Shown in pieces: positions 21,451-32,173 of a DNA stretch of 64,000 nt (its first letter is position 1; every line of letters begins with the position of its first letter). The notes beneath the pieces are model-generated. The model was given only the letters and a program-made list of their open reading frames with translations. It did not search any database and was not told the origin of the DNA. The position numbers and the translations under genes are program-made. The stretch spans positions 774,989 through 838,988 of the forward strand of contig CAJNDS010002701.1 in the NCBI GenBank assembly GCA_905221605.1, given 5' to 3'. Source of the stretch: Symbiodinium natans. Its lineage: Eukaryota; Sar; Dinophyceae; Suessiales; Symbiodiniaceae.

Positions 21451-22277
21451 GGGCCTCGAGATCTTCTTTCAGTTCTTTTGGGGTGTCTGTATATACGTAT
21501 ATTCTTGTTTCTTGGCCTTTATACATAAACAAATCAATTATTCACATACATATATACGTCTTGCTCAGGGCTGCTTCTGGTATTTGGCGAGCTTTCTGTC
21601 TACGAGGAGTTTATGTGACAGGCGGCCCCCCAGTAGCCTAGAGGAAGAAGAAAGCGAGGGTTTTTGGGATTGGGATTCTAGGTTGAGGGTTCAGCTTGGC
21701 TAAGACATGGTCCATTCTGGGGATAAGGATTTGGTGACAAGGGAACCACGCCGGAAACAATGAGAGGGATTAGGCATCTTCAGGCTTAAAGACAGGGAGC
21801 AGTTCACAACGCCCACGGTCTTGGAACTTGGAGTTTGGGTCCAGTTCCATTGGCAGAAACGATACCTGTTTTGACGTCAAGTTGGGCTTAGGAGCTGCTG
21901 GTTTAAGGATCCGAAAGATGACGTGTAGAGAAGCGAGCAGATGAGGGAAAAAGCACCAGTAGTCATGGTTGGATTCTCCCTTTGTTAGCTACTAGATTGT
22001 AGTAGGGGGTACAAAAAACCCCTATTGAGGAAGGACTGTTAGTATAAGGGGGACTGGACTCGTGTGGAGCATGCCTTTTGCTCTCCGATGGTGGGATGTG
22101 GCTCGACGCATTTTGTACATGGCACATGGCTGGTGTTTCAGCCCTCGTCTTCGTGTAACGAGCATTTGCCCGTTCGCACCCAAGGGGATCAAGCACTAAG
22201 AGTGGGTCCAACACTGTTTCTGCTCGTTCGATCGACATGGTTCCAGCCGAAATCGCTGGCGCGGGCCATAGAACTAT
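21451..22277. other. Unique sequence, partial family A element
   Basis: No gene recognised. A degenerate family A element occupies 21969-22055 (ends TTGGATTCTCCC and GTATAAGGGGGACTGGA). A plus frame at 22064-22486 is open but overlaps fold-back sequence. Confidence 0.4.
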
Positions 22278-22389
22278 GGGAGTTTCCCAAATCAGGGGCT
22301 CCCCAAATATACCCCCCAAGTGCTAGAATCCCTATTGTAGGAACTCCCAAAAGGGGTACCCCCATGTTCGGAAATCCCCAAATTCCAGC
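22278..22389. mobile_element. Fold-back element, family E, copy 2
   Basis: Ends GGGAGTTTCCCAAATCAGGG and the approximate complement finishing GGAAATCCCC. Interior has further GGGGTA/TACCCC inverted words. Confidence 0.5.
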
Positions 22390-23204
22390 GATCTGCGAGC
22401 ACATGGAAAGTGGATTCCGGGTGCACACCATCATGCATAGACACTTTCATCGAATTCTCTGCACCGCTGGCCTGCAACAGCCATGAAGTAACGGGAACGG
22501 CTTCTTCCGGCCCACATGTGGGATCTTGTGCTTGCTGGTAGAACGATTGCCAGGTCCCAGAGCAACCTAGGAAATGAAAAAGAAAACCAAGCTTCTTTTC
22601 TCCAGGGTTATAACGAAAAGAACCTCAGGCCCGCTCTGGGACATGGGCTGGCGGGGGGGGGGGGGTGGCAGACCCTCCGACCTCTGCTGGACGTAAGGTT
22701 CGGAAGGAAACCCCCATCCCCCCTCCGCCACCCCTTAAAGAGCGTCTCTTGATTCAGGCTGCAGTGGCAAGAGCACGTGGGGGCACCTTGTCTTCCCCAC
22801 AGCAGCCCAATTCAACCGCCCTGAACGAGCATGCTCTAGTGATTCTCTAATAATAGTATACGTAGAGCTAGTAGAGCAAGAGTCTACGTCGGACTTGCGT
22901 GATGTCCGGGCGTGATGTCAGGACTTTTGCCAGAGAGCTTCACCATTGGGAACAGGTGAGAAGACGTCGGTTGCAGTGTGGACTTAAGAGCGGCTCTCTG
23001 CCACAAGGATGGCTGCAAGAAACAAATCGTTGAGGGTTTAGGCTGTCGGGTTTCGAGGTGCTGAACAATCGTACGCGCGCCCACACCAATCTGCAGTCTT
23101 TCACGGGTAGGTGTCGAATTCTTGGGAGAGGAAGCTACCCGACCTATGAACGCCCGATCCTTGCAGAAGCAGTTCTGCCGTGCTGTGATTGGTGCAGGGT
23201 GTTC
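22390..23204. other. Unique sequence, no recognised gene
   Basis: Open frames on both strands of up to 80 codons, a short G-run near 22650, no recognisable motif. Confidence 0.4.
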
Positions 23205-23375
23205 CCTAAACCCTAAACCCTAAACCCTGAACCCTCGGACCCTATATGGCCGAGGCCGCACCCGCTGGAAGAGCAGCACGCTCAAGATGTGAAGGCCGCG
23301 GCTGGTCTGCTGCCATCATGGCCTTGTTTGGCCCCTGCACTACAAACCCTAAACCCTAAACCCTAAACCCTAATC
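23205..23375. repeat. Two CCCTAAA blocks around an exon-like core
   Basis: C-blocks 23205-23240 and 23343-23375 flank a 100-nt core. Both blocks have the same orientation, an exception to the C/G bracket rule. Confidence 0.75.
23251..23334 (-). CDS. Candidate exon
   Basis: Minus strand: acceptor GTGCAG|GGGCCA, 28 open codons (GPNKAMMAADQPRPSHLE, then RAALPAGAAS), GC donor CCTCG|GCCAT. Helix-like and protein-like. No family recognised. Confidence 0.45.
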
Positions 23376-23464
23376 CCCCTCGCACCTCCCTGAGAAAGAA
23401 ATTCTTAGGAAGTTAGTCGGGTTTGGGGTGTTCGGGATTCTTGCAAAGTCCCAGTTGAAGCTTC

Positions 23465-23995
23465 CTATAAAAATCTACCAAGGTCCCACCTAGTGGCTCG
23501 AACCTTCATCAAGGCATAGGCACCAGCACATTGGGCACGCATCACGGCCGAGGCCGTCGAGGTCGGGACGCGGCGCCTGCGCGTCCGGCCAGGCTTCTTC
23601 CTGTCCTGCGAGCCCTCCGAGTGGATGGCTTCCTGCTTCGCCCCTGGAATCGTACCTTCGAGATCGACCGTGACTTTCATGGAGGAAACCACATACCTGC
23701 CCTGGTCCACCGACTCATCAGTGCTTGTTCTGGTCATGTCTTCGAGAGGCACGCCCCGGGTCGCTTCCGGGGTCTTCGGCGAAGGTGCTCGAGCGAAGCC
23801 CATGCCGAAGGGCGCGTAGCCCGAGAAGCTGCTGGAGCGACGGAGGGTGGCGCGACGGAGAGTGTCCCGCGAGTCAGGGGATTTCGCGTCGAGTGTTATG
23901 AACACCTGTGGCAAAGGTGGCAGACGAGGTTCGGCAAAGGCCATGGCTGACAGACGAGGCCCGAGGTGTCCTGGCTCGCTTGTAAAAAACTCCAA
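23465..23995 (-). CDS. Long open frame, basic/Ser-rich, unknown
   Basis: A 176-codon minus-strand frame, unusually long for this window. After a possible start at residue 18 (MAFAEPRLPPLP) it is Ser/Arg-rich (RRSSSFSGYAPFGMGFARAP), then has a more structured part (GRYVVSSMKVTVDLEG) and a strongly basic segment (KKPGRTRRRR). The basic segment could be a nuclear signal; that is inference. A plus-strand frame of 139 codons overlaps but is less protein-like. It lies between a C-block and a family A element. It may be a large exon or several exons with short in-frame introns. Confidence 0.4.
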   Translation of the reverse strand: MEFFTSEPGHLGPRLSAMAFAEPRLPPLPQVFITLDAKSPDSRDTLRRATLRRSSSFSGYAPFGMGFARAPSPKTPEATRGVPLEDMTRTSTDESVDQGRYVVSSMKVTVDLEGTIPGAKQEAIHSEGSQDRKKPGRTRRRRVPTSTASAVMRAQCAGAYALMKVRATRWDLGRFL

Positions 23996-24051
23996 TGAAC
24001 TTAAACCTTTGAACTTCGCATAACACTGAATTTCGGTTCTTGAAGATCACA

Positions 24052-24128
24052 TATTGGGATTATAGGGATTATGGTACCCCCTATTAGAATCCCTATCAAG
24101 GACTGTTGGTATAAGGGGGAACATCCCA
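24052..24128. mobile_element. Fold-back element, family A, copy 4
   Basis: Shares the right arm of family A (GGACTGTTGGTATAAGGGGG, then AACATCCCA), with a shortened left arm (TTGGGATTATAGGG). Confidence 0.6.
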
Positions 24129-24249
24129 CCTGTAAGATCACGTAGGAGAACCGGTAAAGCCCAAGAAGCGCGCAATGACATGGAAACACGAGCCTGACAA
24201 ATGAAAGTCTCGGCGCGGCATTCAACTAAATTCGCGGCTTCTGGGTTTT

Positions 24250-24447
24250 GTTTAGGGCTTAGGGCTTAGGGCTTAGGGCAGGGTTTAGGGTTTAGGGTTT
24301 AGGGTTTAGGGTTTAGGGTTTAGGGTTTAGGGTTTAGGGTTTAGGGTTTAGGGTTTAGGGGGTTTAGGGTTTAGGGTTTAGGGTTTAGGGTTTAGGGTTT
24401 AGGGTTTAGGGTTTAGGGTTTAGGGTTTAGGGTTTAGGGTTTAGGGG
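24250..24447. repeat. Long TTTAGGG block
   Basis: About 23 nearly perfect TTTAGGG units after three AGGGCTT variants, one of the longest blocks in the window. Confidence 0.95.
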
Positions 24448-24510
24448 GGCTCAGGCTAAGGCACCCAGACTAAACCGACCAAGCCCTACATTCTCTCGGG
24501 AGAGCGTGAC

Positions 24511-25008
24511 TAAACCCTAAACCCTAAACCCTAAACCTTTTAAACACCTAAACTTCACCTCCTTCCCTCCCTCCCTCCCATGGACGAGCTTCCAAGGCGT
24601 ACTTCGGGCAAAATGCAGGATGCTACCTAGACCCCCGAAAATGGGTTGGCTACGGGGGCTTAGGGTTGTGGATTCTCGCTTCTCCAATCCTATGGCTAGC
24701 GCAGCAGAAGGACAATACCAGACCCCTGTTGAAACACGAATGGAGCCCCGCCCAAACCCTAAAAACCCTTAAGGTGTTTAGGGTTTAGGGTTTAGGGTTT
24801 AGGGTTTAGGGTTTGGGATGTTCCCCCTATACAGTCCTGAATAAGAACGAACTAAGAACTGATAAGCCCATTGCGGGAAACAAAGATCAGCTCAGATGTC
24901 TGCTGCCGGAGGCTTCGCTGAAGATGCAGGCTCCTCCATCGACCTCACCAGACCCCCGCACCGCAAACCCTAAACCCCAAACGGTTTTACAGGGTTTAGG
25001 GTTTAGGG
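24511..25008. repeat. Short telomere-type blocks and half of a family A element
   Basis: C-block 24511-24537, G-block 24774-24815 running directly into the left arm of a family A element (TTGGGATGTTCCCCCTATAC, from 24812), and a small C/G pair at 24965-25008. Confidence 0.7.
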
Positions 25009-25919
25009 CCCTAATACTCCCCACGACTCCCTAGCTCCCTCAGCTTTCGTCAAGTTCCCTAAATACCTGCCCCGCATGAACCCCGGTGTCTTAAGGACCC
25101 TAGCTAAAAGCACCTTCGGTCTTCTGAGCTCCATCCAGCACCGACGAGCAAAACCCTGTTCCCTAAACTCCCCCCCTCCCAAAAAAAACCTTAAACCAAA
25201 GTCAAACCACTCTTAAACAACCATCAAAACTTCATTAACCACAAGCCCCAAAAACGCTAAGGTCAGGGCACAAACCAAAACATTAAAACAACAAAAAAAA
25301 GCAAAACCCGAAACCCTGAGGCCAGGGCAAGAGGTCGACCATCGGCGCTGGCGCTGGCTTTGGGGGCTCCGCTGCGGGCTCGGGCCTTGGCTGTGGCACC
25401 CCTCAGAGATCGGAAGCTCGAGGCCACGTAAGGGTAGGGAGTGAGCGTGCATGCAAGAAGCGAGAGAGAGAGGGAGAGACAGAGAGAGAGAGCGAGAGGC
25501 GCGAGGGGAGGGAAAGTTTAGGGGGAGGGGGCCTGGAAGCTTTACTAGACCAAGCCTCAACAACAACCAACTCAGCCGGGCGTACCGTTCCCCAATAGCC
25601 ACAAGCCACAACCCCAAAGGCCCTAAACTCTTCCGTCATCCTAACTACACCAACCCCTTCGAACTCTTGACAGAACCCTTCTCAAAGCATCTATATACAG
25701 CCCCCAAGTGTGCCCAACCCCTGGGGCTTACGGTTTGGAGGTTTCGGGTGAACCCTAAAATGTGTCCTAACGCCGATCATCCATCCCCCCCCCCCCCCCT
25801 CCCTCCTCCCTCCCCTGTCTGCGACGTCGCGGCGTCGGCGTCGGGACGGACGGGCCGGCGGCGTAACTTTGTGCAGGCCTCTCCCAATCAGATTTGGGGT
25901 TGAAGGGTGTGGGAAATTA
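25009..25919. other. Unique sequence with (GA)n and poly-C tracts
   Basis: A (GA)n-rich tract at about 25462-25500 and a poly-C tract near 25786-25799. Frames of 134-150 codons on both strands run through them and are doubtful. No gene recognised. Confidence 0.4.
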
Positions 25920-26229
25920 ATCCCTAAACCCTCAACCCTAAGCTCTTCACCCTAAACCCTCAACCCTTATAAACCCTCCAAACCACCGGCCTTGTTGGTT
26001 GGGACTAGATTTCAGAGAGCATTCAAACAAGTAAATGTTAGAACGAAAAACTAGGTTGTGAATGTTAGGACGTTAATATAACGCAGTAACCAGATTACAA
26101 CACGGGTGACCTTGTTCGGGTTGGCTACTTGGTGATTAGGGAACCTTGAACGAAACAAGGGCAACACGGTACCACTGGGCTGCCAACTCAAGTCCCAAGC
26201 AGCGTCGACAACACGAAGTGGAAGAGCCC

Positions 26230-26680
26230 GATACCCTAAAACCCACCCTAAACCCTAAAACCCTAAAACCTAAACCCTAAACCCTAAACCCTAAACCCTA
26301 AACCCTAAACCCTAAACCCTAAACCCTAAACCCTAAACCCTAAACCCTAAACCCTAACCCTAAACCCCAAACCCCAAACCCTAAACCCTAAACCCTAAAC
26401 CCTAAACCCTAAACCCTTCCTGAATGCACCCAAGACTAGGCAGCCCTGAGCAAGCTCAAGGTCGCCACTGGCTGTTCGGCAGTCCGCCCACCATCACCGG
26501 ATTGTTTGCTCCTCCGTGTTCAGAGTTAAAGTTTAGGGTTTAGGGTTTAGGGTTTGGGGTTTGGGGTTTGGGGTTTGGGGTTTGGGGTTTGGGGTTTGGG
26601 GTTTGGGGTTTGGGGTTTGGGGTTTGGGGTTTGGGGTTTGGGATTTTGGAGGTTTAGGGTTTAGGGTTGCAAGGTTTAAA
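26230..26680. repeat. Telomere-type bracket with TTTGGGG run
   Basis: C-block of about 25 units (26230-26417), core 26418-26529, then a G-block with about 13 tandem TTTGGGG variants (26548-26642) flanked by TTTAGGG. Confidence 0.9.
26466..26511 (-). CDS. Candidate exon in bracket core
   Basis: Minus strand: acceptor ACGGAG|GAGCAA, open frame ANNPVMVGGLPNSQW, possible GC donor CCAGTG|GCGACC. Upstream codons (EHGG) are open too. Protein-like; no family recognised. Confidence 0.4.
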
Positions 26681-26984
26681 GTTGTAGGATTTCAGAGCTG
26701 CCCTCTTTTTTTTTACCTTTTGGGTTCTGGGTTTAGGGAAGGGCTGTGGGGTCAAGGCCTCAGAGCCTGAAAAGGGTCTTCGGCGACCAGGGCACTTCAC
26801 CAGGAAACGCCATACCCCTAAATTCCCTAAACCCGGAACCCTAAACCCACAAGTCACCTAACACCCTAAACTTCCTGAAGCCCGGAAGCTTTGAAGCCCT
26901 CAAGCCAATGAACCCGAAAGCCGGAAAACCCTCAAACAACAAAGCCCTCAACCCTAAACCCTGCAACCCTAGACCCGAAGCCCC

Positions 26985-27198
26985 AAACCCTAAACCCTAA
27001 ACCCTAAACCCTAAACCCTAAACCCTAAACCCTAAACCCGAAAAGCAGCAGCTTCCGGGGCTAGGGCCAACAACGCCCCCTCCAAAGGCTGCAGCGTAAT
27101 GGTTCCTAAAGGAGCTTTTTGGGGGGCTTTGAGGGTTAGGGTTTAGGGTTAAGGGTTTAGGGTTAAGGGTTAAGGGTTTAGGGTTTAGGGTTTAGGGA
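26985..27198. repeat. Telomere-type bracket
   Basis: C-block 26985-27040, core 27041-27130, G-block 27131-27198 with TTAAGGG variants. Confidence 0.85.
27038..27105 (-). CDS. Candidate exon in bracket core
   Basis: Minus strand: acceptor CTTTAG|GAACCA, open frame TITLQPLEGALLALAPEA continuing to CTTTTCGG|GTTTAGGG. The GT donor would be supplied by the telomere-type arm itself. Confidence 0.4.
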
Positions 27199-27382
27199 GG
27201 TGGTCTGTAGGGATGTTTAGGGAAAGGTTGGAAGGTCGGGGGTTTAGAGCTAATCAAGGGACAGGATTGGGTAGCACTTGTAGGCCTGAGCAAGCGACAC
27301 TGTTGCAAACGCTGGAGAACCCCAGGGAAAGCACCAACGAGGTCATGGTGGGGCCAGCTGTCCAAACATCAACAATTAAGAA

Positions 27383-27690
27383 GCTAAACCCTAAACCCTA
27401 AACCCTAAACCCTAAACCCCTAAACCCCTAAACCCTAAGCCCGGAAAGCAAGCAAGAAGGAAATCAACCCTAGATCCCCGAAGCCCCAAACTCGAGAGAG
27501 CCCCGGCACCTTGACAAGTAAACCCCCTAGCAAACACGACGACACTAAGTAAGCGTTTGACCCCTAAAACCCTGGGCTCCCTATCCTAAACCCTGAACCC
27601 TGAACCCCTATACACCCTTAGCCCTACATCCTAACCCTAAACCCTAAACCCTAAACCCTCAACCCCTCAACCCCTAAACCCTACACCACA
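27383..27690. repeat. CCCTAAA blocks, partly degenerate
   Basis: C-blocks at 27383-27440 and 27640-27690 with degenerate C-words between. Confidence 0.75.
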
Positions 27691-27761
27691 AGGTCCCCTG
27701 TCGCAATGCCCGTGGGCCGGGCGCTGAGGTCTTCGGTGGAGCGGCTGGCGCTTGGAATCCC
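27687..27761 (-). CDS. Candidate exon
   Basis: Minus strand: acceptor CCTCAG|GGGATT, 25 open codons (GIPSASRSTEDLSARPTG, then IATGDLV), GT donor CTTGTG|GTGTAG. The other two frames are also open but less natural. Bounded by a C-block and a degenerate G-block. Confidence 0.4.
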
Positions 27762-27779
27762 CTGAGGCAGATTAAAGTG

Positions 27780-28090
27780 TTTAGGGCGTTTAGGGTTTTC
27801 CAATAGGGCTTTGGGCTTGAAGCCCAAAACCCGAAAAGCCCTGCTTTATAGGGTTTAGGGCTATGGGACTTTGGAGGCTAAGGTTTAGTTTAGACGTTTT
27901 AGGCTCACAGGGTTCAGGGTTTCGGGTTCAGAGTTTAAGGCTTGTAGGGCTAGAGGGTTAGGGGTGAAGGCTGAGGGTTGCGGGTTCAGAAGTATGGCTT
28001 TAGAGGTAGAGTTTAGGGTTTAGGGTTTAGCGTTTAGGGTTTAGGGTTGAGGGTTTAGGGTGTAGGGTTTAGGGTCTAGCACTTTTGACT
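27780..28090. repeat. Degenerate TTTAGGG region
   Basis: About 300 nt of decayed G-words (TTTAGGG, TTCAGGG, TTTAGCG), with no gene. Confidence 0.65.
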
Positions 28091-28203
28091 TTTGTTGTCG
28101 GTTTCCGGATGAGCGGCATTGGGCCAGTGGTCTAGAGGTCAAAGGTCGAAGCCAACTGGCTTATCAAGTTGCGGGCAGGGCTTGTCGGCGTCAGGGTGCA
28201 GGG

Positions 28204-28459
28204 CAAACCCCAAACCCCAAACCCCAAACCCCAAACCCCAAACCCCAAACCCCAAACCCTAAACCCTAAACCCTAACCCCTAACCCCCCCCCCCCCCCCC
28301 ACGAAGCATCGAAGCTCCAAGTCTCACCCTGGATCCGAGGCCGCGACGCCGGAGGCGAAGCTGAATACCCAGCTGTCGGCCTGCCAGTTTCATTGTCTAA
28401 AGTCCCCATTAGACCCATCGAGTTTAGGGTTTAGGGTTTAGGGTTTAGGGTTTAGGGTC
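28204..28459. repeat. Bracket with AAACCCC run and poly-C
   Basis: Seven to eight AAACCCC units then AAACCCT (28204-28281), a poly-C run to about 28300, core 28301-28421, G-block 28422-28459. Confidence 0.85.
28328..28380 (-). CDS. Candidate exon in bracket core
   Basis: Minus strand: acceptor GGCAG|GCCGAC, open frame ADSWVFSFASGVAASDP, then CCAGG|GTGAGAC, a canonical-looking GT donor. The plus reading is also open but has no matching borders. Confidence 0.45.
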
Positions 28460-29269
28460 TTAAATGTCCCCAAAGAAAACTTCCCAAACAAGCTAACTCC
28501 AAGCCCTAAGGACACTCGCGTAAGCTTGCTAGAGGAGTGTTAGTGCTAAAGGGTTGGTTTAGGGTCTTAGTTACCTACTCAGCCGCCCAAGGAAAACAAG
28601 CACGGGAACGAAATGACCGTGATAACTCAATATGACAACCATCGTAAGCATAAACACAGGAACAAGATCCGAGGTGAAACCATTCAGCCGCTGGCAAAGC
28701 TCGCACGCAAGTCTTCACCTACCCTCTATAGAGTGACGCCTCAAACATTGTAATCTCCACCGACCGAATCCCACAGCCCTATACCCTTAAACCCGGAAAC
28801 CACTATACTCATCCCTATACTCTCTTCCCACGAAAAAATATATACATATATATAATCCCCTTGTGCATCCTCTAGCCAAGATATCTGAAACGCACATCCC
28901 TGCAAAACAACGGGGGAAAAATCCTAAAGCCTGACACCCCAGAGGATATGGGATGATCCGAGGCTTGCGCCCTGCGCCCGCAAACTGCCCTGGCCTGGGT
29001 CACACAACCGTGATCCCTACAAGCTCCGACAGCAATCCATCCCTCTGTCAAAATACCCCCTTAGGGAAAAGCTGTGGGGCAAATTTGGGGGTGGTGTAGG
29101 AAGACGTTTTGGGTATAGGATCTGCGTCTAAAGCCTTTTCTGTATGCTGGCAGCCTAAACCCCAGACGGGCCCAGAAACCACAGATTGTGTGAAGCCACA
29201 TCTTAAGAAAGCCCTCTCGCCCAAATGTTCAAGGGATTACTCTATTTGATCTCCCTTAAAAAATAAACT
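28460..29269. other. Unique sequence, no recognised gene
   Basis: About 800 nt with few open frames, a short TATATA tract near 28850, and no telomere-type block. Probably intronic. Confidence 0.4.
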
Positions 29270-29665
29270 CTCGAGTGCTACAAACTCTCAAACCCTCAAA
29301 CCTTAAACCCTCAAAGCCTCAAAGCCTCAAAGCCTCAAACCCCTACAACTCTTGAACCCCTAAAACCCTGAAACCTAAAAACCCCCCACACACCCCATAA
29401 ACCCTATAAACCCAAAAGCCCTAAAATCCTCAAACCCAACAGCTTCGAGTCTGAGGACCCCGGCATCTGCGGCTGGTTTGTGGGCTGACAAATACGCGGC
29501 TGGTCGGTCTGGCAAGAATCGGTTTAGGGTAGGGGTTTGGGGTTTAGGTTGGGGGTCATAGGGTTGGGGTTTAGGGTTTAGGGTTTAGGGCTTAGGGCTT
29601 AGGGCTTAGGGTTTAGGGTTTAGGGTTTAGGGTTTAGGGCTTAGGGCTTAGGGCTTGGGGCTTAG
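29270..29665. repeat. Degenerate bracket
   Basis: Decayed C-words (29270-29440), an 80-nt core, then G-block 29521-29665 with AGGGCTT runs. Confidence 0.7.
29454..29516 (-). CDS. Candidate exon in bracket core
   Basis: Minus strand open frame FLPDRPAAYLSAHKPAAD followed by AGVLRLE, then a GC donor (CTCGAA|GCTG). No clear AG acceptor upstream, so the 5' border is approximate. Very protein-like. Confidence 0.4.
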
Positions 29666-29734
29666 GGTTGCAAGTCTTGTAGCCCACGATAGAGCGACTA
29701 GAAACCCATGTGCTGAACCCTGTAAACCCTACAA

Positions 29735-30335
29735 GCAACCCTAAACCCTAAACCCTAAACCCTAAACCCTAAACCCTAAACCCTAAACCCTAAACCCTAA
29801 ACCCTAAACCCTAAACCCTAAACCCTAAACCAGGTTTCGCTGGCACCTTGGCAGGACACGGTTGGGGTTCTTGTCTTTGTTTAAGCCATTGAAAGCTTGA
29901 CTTGGCGGGTTTGCATGCATCACCCCGAAACCCCTACAACCCTAAGCCGCAAGCAAGCCCCACCCACGCACCCTAAACCCGAAACCCTACACCCTAAACC
30001 CTAAACCCGAAACCCTAAACCCTAAACCCCCACAGCCTCTTTTGAACCGGCCACCCAGCCCCAGATCGTGTCCACGCCATCCAAGACCAGATCCAGAGCG
30101 TCTACGGTGGCATCCTGGGGGCGATTCTCTCTTGGGGCTTAGGGTGGGCAACCCTAAACCCTAAACCCTAAACCCTAAACCCTAAACCCTAATCCCTAAA
30201 CCCTAAACCCCAAACCCTAAACCCTAAACCCTAAAACTGCCCCGGGCCCCAATTCTGAGTCGGGATCGCACACAGGATCCAGGCCGAGAGCCATGTGTTT
30301 GGGGCCAGGGTTTAGGGTTTAGGGTTTAGGGTTTG
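29735..30335. repeat. Three CCCTAAA blocks and a G-block
   Basis: C-blocks 29735-29830 (about 13 units), 29970-30030 and 30150-30236, then G-block 30307-30335. The last two form a bracket around a 70-nt core. Confidence 0.85.
30242..30294 (-). CDS. Candidate exon in bracket core
   Basis: Minus strand frame MALGLDPVCDPDSELGP runs from an ATG at 30294 to a possible GC donor (CCGGG|GCAG). Either a first coding exon or an internal exon whose acceptor I cannot place. Confidence 0.35.
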
Positions 30336-31105
30336 AGAAGCCCTACAAGCCCTGAACGTAAGAAGCTCTCGCTTCAAGCAGGAGTCATACTTGCAGGCCA
30401 AAGGTCCGGGTCTTAAAAATTGCGTTTTGGGGGGTGGTCAGGGTATTTAATTAGTGTCTAAGTCTAAATGTTGGCCCCTATATTTCGACTTCCCCCCCTG
30501 GTTGCACGACGCGGATTCGCAGTGCGAGATTAGAGCCCCCGAGAGGAGACAGATCATAAACGCAAACCTATTCAAGTAACCCCTCCACCCCCCCAAGCTT
30601 CTTCAAAGGTTTCCTCGGCTATTTGGCCAGCCTTGAGAGCGCCAACTGCGCCCTTCTCCTTGAAATCGTCCACCATATCACCTTAGAGGGGTTCAGGGTT
30701 TAGGGTTTAGGGTTTAGGGTTTAGGGTTTAGGGTTTAGGGTTTTTGGTCTTGGTAAGGTTTAGGTGAAACAACACCCTGAGCCCGAAAAGATTTAGGGTG
30801 TAGAGTTTGTTGAAGGTTTGGGTGTTGAGTAGCTTCATCTACTTAAGGTGCCTGGAGGGCTTCTGTCAAGTAGGGTTTAGGCTTTCAGGCCTGTGCCTAA
30901 ACCCCAAGCCCAACAAGCCCCAAACCCCAAGAAGATTGAGAGGTACTGCGGCCGGAGCGCCAATCGAGTCGGCGACAAAGTCTGCTGCCTGGGTTTGGAG
31001 CTTAGGAAAGTTTACGGTTTAGGGTTTCTCGAACTGCGAGAATAAGCAGCTTCGACAGTGAACTCAGAAACGAAACCCGAAACCCTGAGCCCTAGAAAGC
31101 ACTGC
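30336..31105. other. Unique sequence with G-block
   Basis: G-block 30690-30750 (about eight TTTAGGG units). The remainder has short frames only. Confidence 0.45.
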
Positions 31106-31165
31106 CTGAATCGGATTGTGCCCGGGAACTCCCAAGACCCTCCCCAGTATGCTAATCACGTGGCG
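31106..31165 (-). CDS. Candidate exon
   Basis: Minus strand frame HVISILGRVLGVPGHNPIQ ends at a GC donor, ATTCAG|GCAGTG. The 5' border is approximate. Degenerate C-words lie on the left and G-words on the right, as in the other brackets. Confidence 0.4.
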
Positions 31166-31360
31166 AGCGTTTAGGATTTTGGGTCTCAAGTTTCGGGTCT
31201 GCGTCCTCCCCCTCCCCTACTGCAGGAAAAGCGGAGGGGGCGAGTCTGTTCCCAGCCCCCTGGGAGGATCCAAAAAGTAGATCCGAATTCAAAAACTGAA
31301 AGATCATGAAGCTTGAACCCTTCAGGGGGTTAGAAAACCCATGGATCCAGAAGTTAAAAA

Positions 31361-31564
31361 AAACTAAATCCTGATTTAATTGTTGTGTTTGGGTTGGGTT
31401 TTGACCTACCTCGACATACCTTCTCCCTACAAAAACACAATTAAATCGTGATTTAATTGTGTTTCTTTGCGTTTGACTGGAAGACAATTAAATCGTGATT
31501 TAATGGTATAGCAAAGACTTGTGCTAATTGGTACCTGTTTGCACCATTAAATCATGATTTAATT
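31361..31564. repeat. Four AT-rich palindromes (left group)
   Basis: Copies of AATTAAATCNTGATTTAATT at about 31361, 31434-31463, 31484 and 31545. The second is a near-perfect 30-bp palindrome with 14-nt arms. See also the right group at 32174. Confidence 0.85.
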
Positions 31565-31840
31565 GTACTATTATTACTATTATTACTATTAGTCTTATTA
31601 TTCCTATTACTATGAGTCTTACTACTATTATTATTATTATTTTGACTACTAGTCTTAATATTACTATTACTATTAGTATTACCATTATTATTCTTATTCT
31701 TCTTCTTATTAGTATTTTCTTATTATTATTACTATTACTATTACTCGTATTACTGTTACTATTGTTATGAGTAGTATTGTTATTCTTCTTATTGTTACTA
31801 CCGTTATAATTATTACTATTACTATTACTGGGCGAAAAGA
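31565..31840. repeat. TTA/TAC-rich microsatellite
   Basis: Irregular runs of TTA, CTA and TTC triplets. The 90-codon minus frame at 31709-31981 translates this into Ile/Val-rich low complexity and is not credible as a gene. Confidence 0.85.
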
Positions 31841-32173
31841 AAAGAACAAAGACCCCGTAAAAAGAACAACAAAAAAATGAGCCACGGGGCGGCTCCTAAC
31901 TAGAAGGAGTAGCGAGTGAAGTGTCACACCACGTGATGTCTCACATCGTTCGCGCGTGCATGTTTTCCTGCCAGTCGACATATGCTTGTCGTGCCCACGA
32001 AAAGACCTCCGAGGGACTGTGAGCTCCCTTCGACAATCACCTCACTGCCACGCCATCAACATTCCGGTGTAGCTGTAGTTCGTTATCTGGTTGTCCCTAA
32101 TTTCATGGGTGTCCTAGTGGTTAAGGTGGTTCCCGATCCGACCCGTATTCAGGCTTGGTCGTTGATTCATGTC
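31841..32173. other. Unique segment between palindrome groups
   Basis: About 330 nt of ordinary composition. A 65-codon plus frame at 31982-32179 has no recognisable motif. A tRNA box-A-like word, TAGTGGTTAAGG, is at 32115-32126, without a convincing box B. Confidence 0.4.

Noticed and set aside
25213-25903. Frames of 130-150 codons across the (GA)n and poly-C tracts
   Set aside because: Their length depends on low-complexity sequence; the flanking peptides show no recognisable motif.
31709-31981. Ile/Val-rich 90-residue frame
   Set aside because: It is the translation of the TTA/TAC triplet tract.
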